From Oscillospiraceae bacterium (lineage in GTDB: Bacteria; Bacillota; Clostridia; Oscillospirales; Ruminococcaceae), in assembly GCA_017545185.1 (NCBI GenBank), contig JAFWQJ010000092.1, forward strand, positions 1-37,923: a DNA stretch of 37,923 nt. Direction: 5' to 3'. Under the pieces are notes generated by a model. The model made no database searches. It saw only the letters and a list, made by a program, of their open reading frames with translations, and was not told the origin of the DNA. Below, piece after piece: positions 1 to 9,762 of the stretch; position 1 is the stretch's first letter; every line of letters starts with the position of its first letter. A program made the position numbers and the translations under genes.

Positions 1-25
1 AGTATCTGGCAGTCATGTGAGTGCC

Positions 26-104
26 GGAAAGCCCAGCCTGTTCCGGTCGCCTGTGGCTCCCTCCATAGGCTGGGCTTTCCAATTCTGGTGCTTCGTATTT
101 TTTT
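26..104 (+). ncRNA. Strong hairpin plus T-run, possible 3' end of an RNA gene
   Basis: A perfect 14-bp inverted repeat (26-39 with 67-80, arms GGAAAGCCCAGCCT and its complement) encloses a 27-nt loop, and a run of seven T follows at 98-104. No coding frame of note covers it. The long stem with a delayed T-run could be the 3' end of a structured RNA starting before the window, or just the terminator of an upstream gene. I do not recognise an RNA family. Confidence 0.4.
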
Positions 105-170
105 GGAAGGAATCTGTCACCTATCATTGACATTCCTACAAACGATCACAGGATTCTGAATTGTTTTCCA

Positions 171-199
171 TTGACAAAGCGCGGAAAATCTGGTATCAT
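171..199 (+). promoter_or_regulatory. Promoter of the radC-uvrB-dnaE operon
   Basis: TTGACA (171-176), a 17-bp spacer and TATCAT (194-199) preceded by TG at 191-192 (extended -10). It lies 51 bp before radC and nothing as good is seen before the following six genes. Confidence 0.7.
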
Positions 200-250
200 A
201 TAAGATAGCAGTTTCTGCGCTTTTTTATTTGCGGAAAGGGGGCATAGGGC

Positions 251-937
251 ATGGCAGAGAGCATACATCAGGGACACCGCAAGCGGATGCGCGAGCGGTT
301 CCTGAAAACGGAACTGAACGGCTTTCACGCACATGAGGTGCTGGAGCTCCTGCTGTTTTACGGCGTCCCGCGTGTGGACACGAACCCGCTTGCCCATGCG
401 CTGCTTGAACGCTTCGGCAGCCTGCACGGGGTACTCTCCGCGCCGCCGGAGCAGCTCCGGCAGGTCAAGGGCATGACGGATTCCGCCGCCTGCCTGATCG
501 CGCTGATGCGTGCGGTCTATGCCTACGATGCGGCAGAGCAGAGCTGCGGCGTCGCAATGGAATCCTTTTCCGCGATCTGCGATTATTTCACGGATATTTA
601 CCGCTTTGAGAACCGGGAGGTCGTCCGGGCGGCATATCTGGACAGGCGGCTCCGGCTCATCAGCTGCGAGGTGATCGGCGAGGGTGACCCGTCCGCGTCG
701 GCATTTTCCGTCCGCAGCCTGATCGAACATGCCTGTGCGGCGGGCAGCAATGTGGTGATCCTTGCGCACAATCATCCGCAGGGGAGCGCGGCACCGTCGG
801 ATACGGACATTGCGGTGACGCGGCAGCTTGCGGAAACGCTTGCAAAAAGCGGCATATCGCTTGCAGATCATGTGATCGCCGGCGGCGGGGAGACGGTCTC
901 TCTCCGGTCGCTCGGCGTGTTTATGGGCTTGGACTGA
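251..937 (+). CDS. radC: RadC family JAB/MPN-domain protein
   Basis: 228 aa, the normal length for RadC. The N-terminal third resembles the helix-hairpin-helix part of the family and the C-terminal half is a JAB/MPN metalloprotease-like fold. The JAMM signature is complete: HNHPQGSAAPSDTD, with H173, H175, S183 and D186 as the expected zinc ligands and catalytic-site residues. The family was named for a supposed repair role, but its molecular activity is not established. It is the first gene of a tight operon and ends 12 bp before uvrB. The start ATG follows GGAAAGGGGG. Family assignment is secure; function is inferred only from the family. Confidence 0.92.
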   Translation: MAESIHQGHRKRMRERFLKTELNGFHAHEVLELLLFYGVPRVDTNPLAHALLERFGSLHGVLSAPPEQLRQVKGMTDSAACLIALMRAVYAYDAAEQSCGVAMESFSAICDYFTDIYRFENREVVRAAYLDRRLRLISCEVIGEGDPSASAFSVRSLIEHACAAGSNVVILAHNHPQGSAAPSDTDIAVTRQLAETLAKSGISLADHVIAGGGETVSLRSLGVFMGLD

Positions 938-949
938 GCAGGAGGAAAC

Positions 950-2911
950 ATGGAACAGCGTGAATTTCGGCTGCATGCGCCCTATGCGCCGGCCGGCGAT
1001 CAGCCGAAGGCGATCCGGCAGCTTGTGGAGGGCTTTGAAAGCGGCATGGAAAAGCAGATCCTGCTCGGCGTGACCGGCTCCGGCAAGACCTTCACAATGG
1101 CGAATGTCATCGCGGCGCGGAACAAGCCGACGCTTGTGCTGGCGCATAACAAGATTCTTGCGGCGCAGCTCTGCTCGGAGTTCCGGGAGTTCTTTCCGGA
1201 GAATGCCGTCGAATATTTTGTCTCGTATTACGACTACTATCAGCCGGAGGCGTATATCCCGAGCACGGACAGCTATATCGAAAAGGATTCTTCGATCAAC
1301 GACGAGATCGACCGGCTGCGGCACAGCGCGACCATGGCACTGGCCGAGCGCACGGATGTCATCATCGTGGCGTCGGTGTCCTGCATTTATTCGCTCGGTT
1401 CGCCGGAGGAATACCGCAGCATGTCCGTTTCGATGCGTCCCGGCATGGAAATGTCCCGCGAGACGCTGATTGAGGAGCTTGTGCGGATCCAGTACCAGCG
1501 CAACGACCTTGCGCTTGACCGCGGCAAATTCCGCGTGCACGGTGACGTTGTGGATATCTGCCCGGTGAACACGTTTGAGAATGTGATCCGCGTGGAGTTT
1601 TTCGGCGATGAGATCGACCGCATCACGGAGATCGCGCTGATGACCGGCGAACCGATCGCGCAGCTGAAGCACGCGGTCATTTTTCCGGCCAGCCATTATG
1701 TTGTCTCCGGCGACCAGCTGGAGGACGCGATCAAAGACTTGGAGGATGAGCTCGAAGAACGCGTCGCGTTTTACGAGGCGAATCACCGGCCTCTGGAAGC
1801 GGAGCGCATCACGCAGCGCACGCATTACGATATTGAGATGCTGCGGGAGATCGGCTTCTGCCGCGGCATTGAGAATTATTCCCGCGTACTGGCGCGGCGG
1901 GCACCGGGCTCCCGTCCGAGCACGCTGCTCGATCATTTCCCGGACGATTTCCTGCTGATCGTGGACGAATCGCATGTGACGCTCCCGCAGGTCGGGAGCA
2001 TGTACGCCGGCGACCGTGCCCGCAAGGAAACGCTTGTGGAATACGGCTTCCGGCTGCCGAGCGCATTTGACAACCGTCCGCTGAACTTCGAGGAATTCAA
2101 GGCGAAGATCGGCGAGGCGATGTTCGTGTCCGCGACGCCCGGCAAGCTCGAAAAGGAATTTGCGGAGCAGACCGTCGAGCAGGTCATCCGCCCGACGGGT
2201 CTGGTCGATCCGGTCGTCAAGGTCAAGCCGGTCATCGGGCAGATCGAGGATCTGCTGTCGGAGATCCACATCCGCACGGACAGAAACGAGCGCGTGCTCA
2301 TCACGACGCTGACAAAGCGCATGGCGGAGGATCTGACTGCCTATCTTGCGAACATGGAGATCCGCGTGCGCTATATGCACCACGACATTGACACCGTCGA
2401 GCGCATGGAGATCATCCGCGATCTGCGGCTCGGCGAGTTTGACGTTCTGGTCGGCATCAACCTGCTGCGCGAGGGTCTTGACCTGCCGGAGGTCTCGCTG
2501 GTCGCGATCCTCGATGCGGACAAGGAGGGCTTTCTGCGCTCGGAAACGTCGCTGATCCAGACGATCGGCCGCGCCGCACGAAACGCGCACGGCGAGGTCA
2601 TCATGTACGCCGACGAGATCACGGGCAGCATGGAGCGCGCACTCCGGGAAACGGAACGCCGCCGGAATCTGCAGCTTGCGTATAACGAAGCACACGGCAT
2701 CGTCCCGCAGACGATCGTCAAGGATGTGCGCGAGGTGCTGGAAATTTCGACAAAGGAAAAGACCGAGAAGAAGGTCACGAAGAAGATGAATAAGCAGGAG
2801 CGCGAGGCGCTGATCGCGGAGCTGACCGCCCAGATGAAGGAGGCCGCAAAGCTTCTGGAATTTGAGCACGCCGCATTCCTGCGCGACAAGATCAGAGAGC
2901 TGCAGAAATAA
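950..2911 (+). CDS. uvrB: Excinuclease ABC subunit B (UvrB)
   Basis: 653 aa, full length. UvrB is the DNA-damage verification helicase of nucleotide excision repair; it is loaded by UvrA and recruits UvrC. Visible features are Walker A GVTGSGKT at residues 40-47, the damage-probing beta-hairpin ([17 protein letters not shown], about 95-111), the DESH Walker B at 339-342, the C-terminal helicase motifs including a QTIGRAARN motif, and a terminal UVR domain (about 615-650) that contacts UvrC. The SD is AGGAGG just before the ATG. Neither uvrA nor uvrC is in the window; the neighbours are radC and, further on, dnaE. The long open frame on the opposite strand is a compositional shadow. Confidence 0.97.
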   Translation: MEQREFRLHAPYAPAGDQPKAIRQLVEGFESGMEKQILLGVTGSGKTFTMANVIAARNKPTLVLAHNKILAAQLCSEFREFFPENAVEYFVSYYDYYQPEAYIPSTDSYIEKDSSINDEIDRLRHSATMALAERTDVIIVASVSCIYSLGSPEEYRSMSVSMRPGMEMSRETLIEELVRIQYQRNDLALDRGKFRVHGDVVDICPVNTFENVIRVEFFGDEIDRITEIALMTGEPIAQLKHAVIFPASHYVVSGDQLEDAIKDLEDELEERVAFYEANHRPLEAERITQRTHYDIEMLREIGFCRGIENYSRVLARRAPGSRPSTLLDHFPDDFLLIVDESHVTLPQVGSMYAGDRARKETLVEYGFRLPSAFDNRPLNFEEFKAKIGEAMFVSATPGKLEKEFAEQTVEQVIRPTGLVDPVVKVKPVIGQIEDLLSEIHIRTDRNERVLITTLTKRMAEDLTAYLANMEIRVRYMHHDIDTVERMEIIRDLRLGEFDVLVGINLLREGLDLPEVSLVAILDADKEGFLRSETSLIQTIGRAARNAHGEVIMYADEITGSMERALRETERRRNLQLAYNEAHGIVPQTIVKDVREVLEISTKEKTEKKVTKKMNKQEREALIAELTAQMKEAAKLLEFEHAAFLRDKIRELQK

Positions 2912-2928
2912 ACGGGGGAGAGTCAAAA

Positions 2929-3462
2929 ATGGAACAGAAAAAGAGCAGAGCCGGGTTTATTGTTCTGGTGCTTATTCTGCTGCTGGCGGCTGCGGCGGCA
3001 TTTGTGCTGACAAAGACAGATGCAGGCTATTTCCTGAAATGCCATATCAGCAAGGCACCGCGCATGAACTGCGAGGTCATTCTGAATGCGGACGGTCTGC
3101 CGCTTTCGCTGCAGCAGACGGATGTCAAAGGTCTGAACATGGCAGACGGCACGGAGAACAAAGTGTCGGATTTTGCGTCCGATCCTTCCGGCTGTACATT
3201 CCGGTGCAGCGGCGGTGAATACGGCGAGCAGCCGTTTCAGCTGACATTTGCCTGCGGTGACGGAAAGACTGCCGTCATCCCGGTCAGACCGGTCGTCGCA
3301 AGCAGTTGGGAGATGTCCGATGTCACGGTCGTCATCAGCGCGGATTCGGAACAGGAAACCTATTCCTATCAGATCACGATGCGGGTCAACGGCAAAGCAT
3401 ATACCCGTTCCGGCGAAGCAGCCTTTGACGACGGGACCGGCATCAAGGTCAGCAATGTATAA
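2929..3462 (+). CDS. Membrane-anchored protein of unknown function
   Basis: 177 aa. After a short basic start there is one hydrophobic helix (about residues 8-27, rich in L, A and V), then a soluble domain with many short beta-like stretches, so an N-in, surface-exposed protein is predicted. There is no lipobox cysteine and no enzyme motif I recognise. It sits 17 bp after uvrB and 9 bp before the next gene, so it is co-transcribed with repair genes, but an extracytoplasmic protein is unlikely to act in repair. Start chosen from the SD GGGGGAG at 2913-2919. Confidence 0.75.
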   Translation: MEQKKSRAGFIVLVLILLLAAAAAFVLTKTDAGYFLKCHISKAPRMNCEVILNADGLPLSLQQTDVKGLNMADGTENKVSDFASDPSGCTFRCSGGEYGEQPFQLTFACGDGKTAVIPVRPVVASSWEMSDVTVVISADSEQETYSYQITMRVNGKAYTRSGEAAFDDGTGIKVSNV

Positions 3463-3471
3463 GGAGAACCG

Positions 3472-4635
3472 ATGCATACATGGTCAAAAATGCGTCAGAA
3501 GCTTGAACAGGACTATCTGGCGGAATCGCTGAAAGGACGCCTGACCTACTTCGTTACGGCCTATCATGCGATGCATGACGGCGATGAGGGCAGAGTCGCG
3601 GTGCGGCTGGACGGGCAGGAGATCCTGAAAAGCAATTTCTTTGAACGCTTCGGTGAAATGTGGCAGCAGTACGAAAAGCTGAAGCATGACCCGGAGATCG
3701 CAGACCCGTGGTATCAGGCGGCGGTCGGGGCGATTCAGAACGGTACCTTCTACCAGCGGGATTTTTACCGCGCATTCTATGCATTTGACAGTCAGAGCAT
3801 TGCAGAGAGCCTTTCCTCGGAAAACGCCCTTGTGCGGATGCTCGCGCTGCTTGACCGCCGTACCGGAAAGCGCACGCTCGAAAAGCTGCGTGACCGCATG
3901 GCGTCGGAGCCGCAGTGGCTGCAGATGATCTATTTTATCAGACTGGAAGCGGAGGGAATGCTGCTCCCGACAGAAAGGAAACCGATGAAAAAAGGCATTT
4001 TATTTGATCTGGACGGCACGCTCTGGGATTCGTCCGCCGAGTGCACGGATGCATGGAATACGGTCATCCGGGAGCAGACAGACCGTTCAGAGCAGTTCAC
4101 CGTGGATGACATGCACAACTTCATGGGCAGAACCATGGAGGCGATCGCTGCACTGATGTTCCCGTCGCTTCCGGAGGCAGAGCGCCTGCATATCCTCGAC
4201 CTCTGCACCGCGCATGAGCATGATTATCTGCGGTCGCATCCCGCAAGGCTCTATGACGGAGAGCGCGCCGTCATCGCGGAGCTTGCAAAGGAATACGCGC
4301 TCGGCGTCGTGAGCAACTGTCAGGACGGCTACATTGAGATCTATCTTGATCAGTGCGGCTTCTCTGAATTGTACTGCGATCACGAATGTGCCGGCAGAAC
4401 GGGTCTGTCCAAGGGGCAGAACATCCGCCTTGTCATGGAACGGCAGGGCATCACGGACTGTATTTATGTCGGCGATACACAGGGAGACGCGGATGCCGCC
4501 AAAGAGGCAGGCATTCCGTTTATTCATGCGGCTTACGGCTTCGGCAGACCCGATTTCTGCGCTGCCGCGATCCGCGATATTACCGAGCTGCCCGCTGCGG
4601 CGGCAAACATTTTTGAATCAGTAAAGGAGAACTGA
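3472..4635 (+). CDS. Fusion: SF0329-like N-terminal domain + HAD hydrolase
   Basis: 387 aa in one frame. Residues 1-165 resemble the small SF0329 family (WSK near the start, SLKGR at about 19-23, GRVAVRLDG), which has no known function. Residues 172-387 are a complete HAD-superfamily phosphatase of the phosphoglycolate phosphatase type: FDLDGTLWDS (motif I, both catalytic Asp), VVSNCQDG (motif II), a lysine near LSKGQN and YVGDTQGDADAAKEAG (motif IV). The HAD part has its own ATG at 3985 with AGAAAGGAA directly upstream, so the ribosome could make a free 216-aa phosphatase as well. Both halves are usually separate proteins; this may be a true fusion or two genes joined by loss of a stop. Confidence 0.8.
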   Translation: MHTWSKMRQKLEQDYLAESLKGRLTYFVTAYHAMHDGDEGRVAVRLDGQEILKSNFFERFGEMWQQYEKLKHDPEIADPWYQAAVGAIQNGTFYQRDFYRAFYAFDSQSIAESLSSENALVRMLALLDRRTGKRTLEKLRDRMASEPQWLQMIYFIRLEAEGMLLPTERKPMKKGILFDLDGTLWDSSAECTDAWNTVIREQTDRSEQFTVDDMHNFMGRTMEAIAALMFPSLPEAERLHILDLCTAHEHDYLRSHPARLYDGERAVIAELAKEYALGVVSNCQDGYIEIYLDQCGFSELYCDHECAGRTGLSKGQNIRLVMERQGITDCIYVGDTQGDADAAKEAGIPFIHAAYGFGRPDFCAAAIRDITELPAAAANIFESVKEN

Positions 4636-4638
4636 ACA

Positions 4639-4893
4639 ATGGCAGAACATCCGGTTACATTTATGGAGAATACGTACACGAACGAAAAGACCGGCGAAAA
4701 GGCGCAGGGCGTCACCGTGATCCTCAACGGCGGATTCGGTGAGATGTTCGAGATGATCCGCAAAGAGAATCCGAAATACGAGAACAATATCATGCTCTTC
4801 CGGGATGCACTGTTCTTCGGCCTGAATGCGATCATTCAGAACGGCGGACAGCTCCCCGGCGACGAGCAGGAAGAACCGGCAGACGCCGAATAA
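4639..4893 (+). CDS. Small protein of unknown function
   Basis: 84 aa, acidic C-terminus (EQEEPADAE). No signal peptide, membrane helix or motif that I recognise. It starts 3 bp after the stop of the HAD fusion, with AAAGGAG in the end of that gene as SD, and lies 40 bp before dnaE. Position in a tight operon and a good SD support a real gene; nothing points to a function. Confidence 0.7.
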   Translation: MAEHPVTFMENTYTNEKTGEKAQGVTVILNGGFGEMFEMIRKENPKYENNIMLFRDALFFGLNAIIQNGGQLPGDEQEEPADAE

Positions 4894-4933
4894 GGATTTC
4901 GCATAAAAAACTGTATCAGAAGGAGGTGCGGTC

Positions 4934-7900
4934 ATGGAATCGTTTGTGCATCTGCATGTTCATTCGGAATACTCTCTGCTGGACGGTGCCTGCCGCATCG
5001 ACCGGCTGATGCAGAGGGTACGGGAAAACGGACAGGCTGCCGTTGCGCTGACCGATCACGGTGCGCTGTACGGTGCCGTCCGTTTTTATCAGGCAGCCAT
5101 GGAGGCCGGGATCCATCCGGTCATCGGCTGTGAGGTGTATGTCGTCAAGTCACTTGCCGTGTGCCGGCAGCGCGGTACGGAGCCGGATCCTTACCGGCTG
5201 GTGCTGCTCTGCAAGAACAATGAGGGCTACCGGAATCTGGTGAAGCTGGTCTCCGAGGCGAACACGGACGGCATGTTCCGGCAGCCGGTCACGGATCACG
5301 AGGCGCTGAACCGTTACCGCGAGGGGCTGATCTGCCTGTGCGGCGGACGGCACAGCCTCGTGACGAAGCAGCTGCTGCGCGGCGAGTTTGACGAGGCGCG
5401 GGAGACTGCCATGCAGTATGCGCAGATCTTCGGGCAGGGGGATTTCTATCTGGAGATCCAGGATCACAAGCGCCCGGAGGACGCGATGCTCCTGCACGAC
5501 ATGACAAGGATCGCGCATGAATGCGGCATCCCCATGGCGGCGACGAACGACGCGCATTTTCTGACGCGGGAGGATTACCGCGTGCACAAGCTGCTCTCGT
5601 GTATCCGCACGGGCGAAGTGATGTCGGATAACAGCAGGTTTTCGGTGCCGAGCGATGCGTATTACCTGAAATCAACGCTGGAAATGAACGAGCTGTTCGA
5701 GGCGTATCCGGAGGCGCTGCGCTGCACCGAGGAGATCGCGATGCGCTGCAATGTGCAGTTTACGTTCGGCGTGCTGCGTCTGCCGAAATACACGCTGCAG
5801 GGCGTTTCGGATACGGCAGTGTACTTCCATCTGCTTTGTGAGACAGGTCTCCGGCAGCGTTACGGCGATGATCCGCCGGCGGGTGCTGCGGAGCGTCTGC
5901 AGCATGAGTATGAGATCATCACGCGCATGGGCTACGTGGATTATTTCCTGATCGTCTGGGATTTTGTCAATTACGCAAGGAATCATGATATCCCGGTCGG
6001 CCCCGGACGCGGCTCCGGCGCGGGCAGCCTTTGTGCATACTGTCTCGGCATCACGAACATCGACCCGCTGAAAAACGGGCTGCTGTTTGAGCGCTTCCTG
6101 AATCCGGAGCGCGTCAGTATGCCGGATTTTGACATTGATTTCTGTATCGAGGGGCGGCAGCGCGTCATTGAATATGTGATGAAGAAATACGGCAGGAACC
6201 ATGTTTCGCAGATCGTCGCATTCGATACGCTGAAGGCGCGGGCGGCGGTGCGCGATACCGGCAAGGCGCTGGAGCTGCCCTATGCGCTCCGCAACGATGT
6301 CGGCAAGGCGATCCCCGCCGACCCGAATATCACGATCGCGCAGGCTTTGGAGCAGTCCGCAGAGCTGCGCCGTCTGCGGGACGGGAACCGGCAGGTGAAG
6401 GAGCTGCTGGAGCTTGCGCAGGAGATCGAGGGGATGCCGCGGCATACGACCGTTCATGCGGCGGGCGTTCTGATCTCCGCGGAGCCGCTTGCGGATATCG
6501 TGCCGATTCAGCGCAGCGACAATGTGATCGTCACGCAGTATACGATGACCTATTTAGAGCAGCTCGGCCTGCTCAAAATGGATTTTCTGGGGCTGCGCAA
6601 CCTGACGGTGATCCACGAGGCAGAGCGGCAGATCCGCAGGAGACTGCCGTCCTTTTCGATGCAGACGATCCCGGAGGACGATGCCGCAGTCTTTACGATG
6701 CTCTCGAACGGCGACAGCAGCGGCGTATTCCAGCTGGAATCGGACGGTGTGCGCCGCGTTCTGATGCAGATGCGGCCGGCCTGCATTGCCGATCTGACCG
6801 CGGTGATCTCGCTCTACCGCCCCGGCCCGATGGATTCGATCCCGCAGTATCTCGCGGCGCGTGCCGACCCCGGAAAGGTGCGGTACGATCATCCGCTGCT
6901 GGAACCGATCCTGAAGGAGACCTTCGGCTGCATCGTCTATCAGGAGCAGGTCATGGAGATCTGCCGGACGCTTGCGGGCTATTCCTACGGCAGAGCCGAT
7001 CTGGTGCGCCGCGCCATGGCAAAGAAAAAGCATGATGTCATGGAGCAGGAGCGCACGGTGTTCCTGTACGGGAACGATACCTGCCCCGGCGCAGTCGAGA
7101 ACGGCGTGCCGGAGGAAACCGCAAACCTGATCTTTGACCGCATGGCCGCCTTTGCAAGCTATGCGTTCAACAAATCCCATGCTGCGGCATACGCACGCGT
7201 TGCGTATGAAACAGCGTTCCTGAAATGCCGCTATCCCTATGAATACATGGCGGCGCTGCTGACCTCGGTGATGCAGAACAGCCAGAAGCTTGCGGAATAT
7301 ATCTCGCTCTGCACGGCAAAGGGCATCCGCATCCTGCGGCCGGATATCAACACCGGCGATGTGAATTTCTCCGCGGCAGGGGAGGGCATCCGCTTCGGCC
7401 TGACCGGCATCCGCGGCGTCGGAAAGAATCTCGCGGAGGCATGGATCGCGGAGCGCGAGGCACACGGCCCCTTCCGCAGCCTGCAGAACTTTCTGGAGCG
7501 CTGCGCCGACGGCGGCATGAACAAGCGTGCGATCGAAGCGATGATCCGTTCCGGCGCGTTCGACAGCCTCGGCTGGAACCGCCGGCAGATGATCAACAGC
7601 TACGAGTACATGATCGACGCGATCTCGACGCACAGACGCTCCTATGTCAGCGGACAGTTCACGCTGTTCGGCGATACCGATTCGGAGTGGGGGCAGTCGT
7701 TCCGCATGGTGCCGCCGCAGGAGCCGGAATACCCCGAAAAGACCTTGCTCGAAATGGAAAAGGATTATACGGGACTGTTCTTCTCCGGGCATCCGCTTGA
7801 CCGCCTGCAGAACGGCATCCGCCTGCTGCATATCCCGGAGATCGCGGACATCATCCGCATGAAGGACGGTGCCGCGGTGCGGCTGTTCTGCCTTATCACG

Positions 7901-8374
7901 AATGTCCGCCCGCATATCACGAAAAAGGGCGAAAAGATGTGCTATTTGACCGTTGAGGATCACACCGGCACGATGCAGTGCCTTGTATTTCCCGCGCTGT
8001 ATCAGGAGCAGGGGAGCCTGCTGAAGGAATGGAGCGTGCTTTGCATCAGCGGAAAGGTGTCGAAGCGGGACGGCGAAACGGAGCTGCTCTGCGAGACACT
8101 GTTCAGCGAGCAGCAGATGTCAGAATATATCCGGAACAAATGCACGCTCTGCGTGAAGCTGGACGACGGCGCTGCGGACCGCTCGGAGATGATCCTGAAG
8201 CTGCTGCGCTGGTACGCCGGGCCGATGCCGTTCTGCTTCTGGCTGAATCAATCCCGCAAATATCTGTATCCGCGGCTGCCGGAGGGCGGCATCCGGCTGA
8301 GCGGCGAGATGCTTCAGCGTCTGGAAAAGATCGTCCCGCTCTCGCAGTGCGGCCTGATCCTGCACAGGAGGTGA
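4934..8374 (+). CDS. dnaE: DNA polymerase III subunit alpha (DnaE)
   Basis: 1146 aa, normal for DnaE. Order: PHP domain at the N-terminus (VHLHVHSEYSLLDGA, metal-binding histidines), the family C polymerase core with catalytic aspartates D400 and D402 in PDFDIDF and D550 in KMDFLGLR, then tandem HhH, and an OB-fold domain (about 970-1060). No DEDD exonuclease is inserted in the PHP domain, so this is DnaE and not PolC. In Firmicutes DnaE usually extends primers at replication and works with PolC; PolC is not in the window. The SD AAGGAGGTG precedes ATG 4934. Placement with radC and uvrB would suit a role in repair synthesis too, but that is inference. Confidence 0.96.
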   Translation: MESFVHLHVHSEYSLLDGACRIDRLMQRVRENGQAAVALTDHGALYGAVRFYQAAMEAGIHPVIGCEVYVVKSLAVCRQRGTEPDPYRLVLLCKNNEGYRNLVKLVSEANTDGMFRQPVTDHEALNRYREGLICLCGGRHSLVTKQLLRGEFDEARETAMQYAQIFGQGDFYLEIQDHKRPEDAMLLHDMTRIAHECGIPMAATNDAHFLTREDYRVHKLLSCIRTGEVMSDNSRFSVPSDAYYLKSTLEMNELFEAYPEALRCTEEIAMRCNVQFTFGVLRLPKYTLQGVSDTAVYFHLLCETGLRQRYGDDPPAGAAERLQHEYEIITRMGYVDYFLIVWDFVNYARNHDIPVGPGRGSGAGSLCAYCLGITNIDPLKNGLLFERFLNPERVSMPDFDIDFCIEGRQRVIEYVMKKYGRNHVSQIVAFDTLKARAAVRDTGKALELPYALRNDVGKAIPADPNITIAQALEQSAELRRLRDGNRQVKELLELAQEIEGMPRHTTVHAAGVLISAEPLADIVPIQRSDNVIVTQYTMTYLEQLGLLKMDFLGLRNLTVIHEAERQIRRRLPSFSMQTIPEDDAAVFTMLSNGDSSGVFQLESDGVRRVLMQMRPACIADLTAVISLYRPGPMDSIPQYLAARADPGKVRYDHPLLEPILKETFGCIVYQEQVMEICRTLAGYSYGRADLVRRAMAKKKHDVMEQERTVFLYGNDTCPGAVENGVPEETANLIFDRMAAFASYAFNKSHAAAYARVAYETAFLKCRYPYEYMAALLTSVMQNSQKLAEYISLCTAKGIRILRPDINTGDVNFSAAGEGIRFGLTGIRGVGKNLAEAWIAEREAHGPFRSLQNFLERCADGGMNKRAIEAMIRSGAFDSLGWNRRQMINSYEYMIDAISTHRRSYVSGQFTLFGDTDSEWGQSFRMVPPQEPEYPEKTLLEMEKDYTGLFFSGHPLDRLQNGIRLLHIPEIADIIRMKDGAAVRLFCLITNVRPHITKKGEKMCYLTVEDHTGTMQCLVFPALYQEQGSLLKEWSVLCISGKVSKRDGETELLCETLFSEQQMSEYIRNKCTLCVKLDDGAADRSEMILKLLRWYAGPMPFCFWLNQSRKYLYPRLPEGGIRLSGEMLQRLEKIVPLSQCGLILHRR

Positions 8375-8378
8375 ATCT

Positions 8379-9614
8379 ATGCGCCGCTATGAAGCGCTGT
8401 CTCCCGCATTGGAGCAGGAGATCGCAGAAAAACAGAAAGCAGGCTGGGTCTCGCCCTACGCCTGCAAAAACAGCGATGTGATCCGCCGGTATGACCGCGA
8501 AAGCGATCAGCCGAAGATCTACCGTCAGCCCTTTTCCAAGGACGCGGACAAGATCCTGAACAGCCTGTTTTACAACCGCTATGCGGACAAGACGCAGGTG
8601 TTTTCGTTTTACCGCAACGACGATCTGTCGCGGCGCGCGCTGCATGTGCAGCTTGTATCAAGGATCGCGCGGAACATCGGCGCGGTGCTCGGGCTGAATG
8701 CCGATCTGATCGAAGCGATCGCGATCGGGCATGACATGGGGCATACGCCGTTCGGCCACGCGGGCGAGCACGCGCTGCACAGGCTGTATCATGCAAGGAC
8801 CGGCCGCTGCTTCCGGCACAATCTGCACAGCGTCCGGGTGCTGGACAGCATGATCCCCTATAACATTTCGCTGCAGACGCTGGACGGCATCGTCTGCCAC
8901 AACGGGGAGCTGCCGCTCGCGGAATACCGCCCGCAGCCGCTTGAGAGCTTTGCCGCGTTCGATGCACGCATGGAAGCCTGCATCCTTGATGAGGACGGCG
9001 ACCGGAAGCTGATCCCCGGCACACTGGAGGGCTGCCTTGTCCGCATCTGCGACATGCTGGCCTATCTCGGCAAGGACCGTCAGGACGCGGTGCGCGCGCA
9101 TCTGATCCCGGCGGAATCGGTGTTCCCGGAGACCGCAGTCGGCAGAACGAATGCGGAGCTCATCAACAATCTGGAGGTCAACCTGATCGAGCAGAGCTTC
9201 GGAATGCCGTATCTGAAATTTGACGAGGAACATTTTGCCGCTTTACAGCAGCTCAAAAAGGACAATTACGAGCGCATTTATTTGCAGGAGGCCGTGCAGA
9301 AGCAGGTCAGGGACAGCGTTATCCCGATGATGGAGCAGATGTACGAACGCATCTATCAGGATGCCGTGAACCGGGACGAGCACTCCTGCCTGTACCGGCA
9401 TCATATCGCGGCGGTGCTCGAAAAGCAGCAGTGGTACCCGGCGGCGATGCCGTATACCGAGACTGCGTCGGATGACCTGACGGTCGATTTCATCGCGGCG
9501 ATGACGGATGATTATTTCGTGGACTATTATCACGAGCTGTTCCCGGACAGCCCGTATCACATCGAGTATGTCGGATATTTTGACGAATCGCAGGATCCGC
9601 TGCCGCTGACATGA
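8379..9614 (+). CDS. dGTPase-like HD-domain triphosphohydrolase
   Basis: 411 aa. The HD signature is clear: an upstream RRALHVQ histidine, then GHDMGHTPFGHAGEHAL with H118 and D119 as the metal-binding pair, as in Dgt/SAMHD1-type deoxynucleoside triphosphate triphosphohydrolases, which cut dNTPs to nucleoside plus triphosphate and so lower the dNTP pool. Substrate preference cannot be read from sequence. The SD AGGAGG overlaps the dnaE stop and the ATG is 4 bp on, so it is probably translationally coupled to the polymerase, a functionally sensible pairing. Last gene of the operon. Confidence 0.88.
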   Translation: MRRYEALSPALEQEIAEKQKAGWVSPYACKNSDVIRRYDRESDQPKIYRQPFSKDADKILNSLFYNRYADKTQVFSFYRNDDLSRRALHVQLVSRIARNIGAVLGLNADLIEAIAIGHDMGHTPFGHAGEHALHRLYHARTGRCFRHNLHSVRVLDSMIPYNISLQTLDGIVCHNGELPLAEYRPQPLESFAAFDARMEACILDEDGDRKLIPGTLEGCLVRICDMLAYLGKDRQDAVRAHLIPAESVFPETAVGRTNAELINNLEVNLIEQSFGMPYLKFDEEHFAALQQLKKDNYERIYLQEAVQKQVRDSVIPMMEQMYERIYQDAVNRDEHSCLYRHHIAAVLEKQQWYPAAMPYTETASDDLTVDFIAAMTDDYFVDYYHELFPDSPYHIEYVGYFDESQDPLPLT

Positions 9615-9666
9615 TATCCGGCGTGTGAAAATCGCAATTGTTAAAGAAATCTTATAGAATATTCGC

Positions 9667-9695
9667 TTGCAATTTGCCGGTGTCCGTGCTATAAT
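9667..9695 (+). promoter_or_regulatory. Promoter of the GT2/lipoprotein pair
   Basis: TTGCAA (9667-9672), 17 bp, TATAAT (9690-9695). The transcript would begin in a leader where GCCGGC occurs twice (about 9704 and 9727) and can pair across a T-rich loop just before the ribosome-binding site. Confidence 0.7.
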
Positions 9696-9762
9696 ATAGG
9701 ATGCCGGCATTGTTTTTTCTGATCTGCCGGCGATGTTCAAATCAATCGGAGGGTGCTGCAAA

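Noticed and set aside
146-2926. A 926-codon open frame on the minus strand opposite radC and uvrB
   Set aside because: It is antisense to two certain genes, shows no domain and has Arg/Leu/Asp-heavy composition typical of GC-rich shadow frames.
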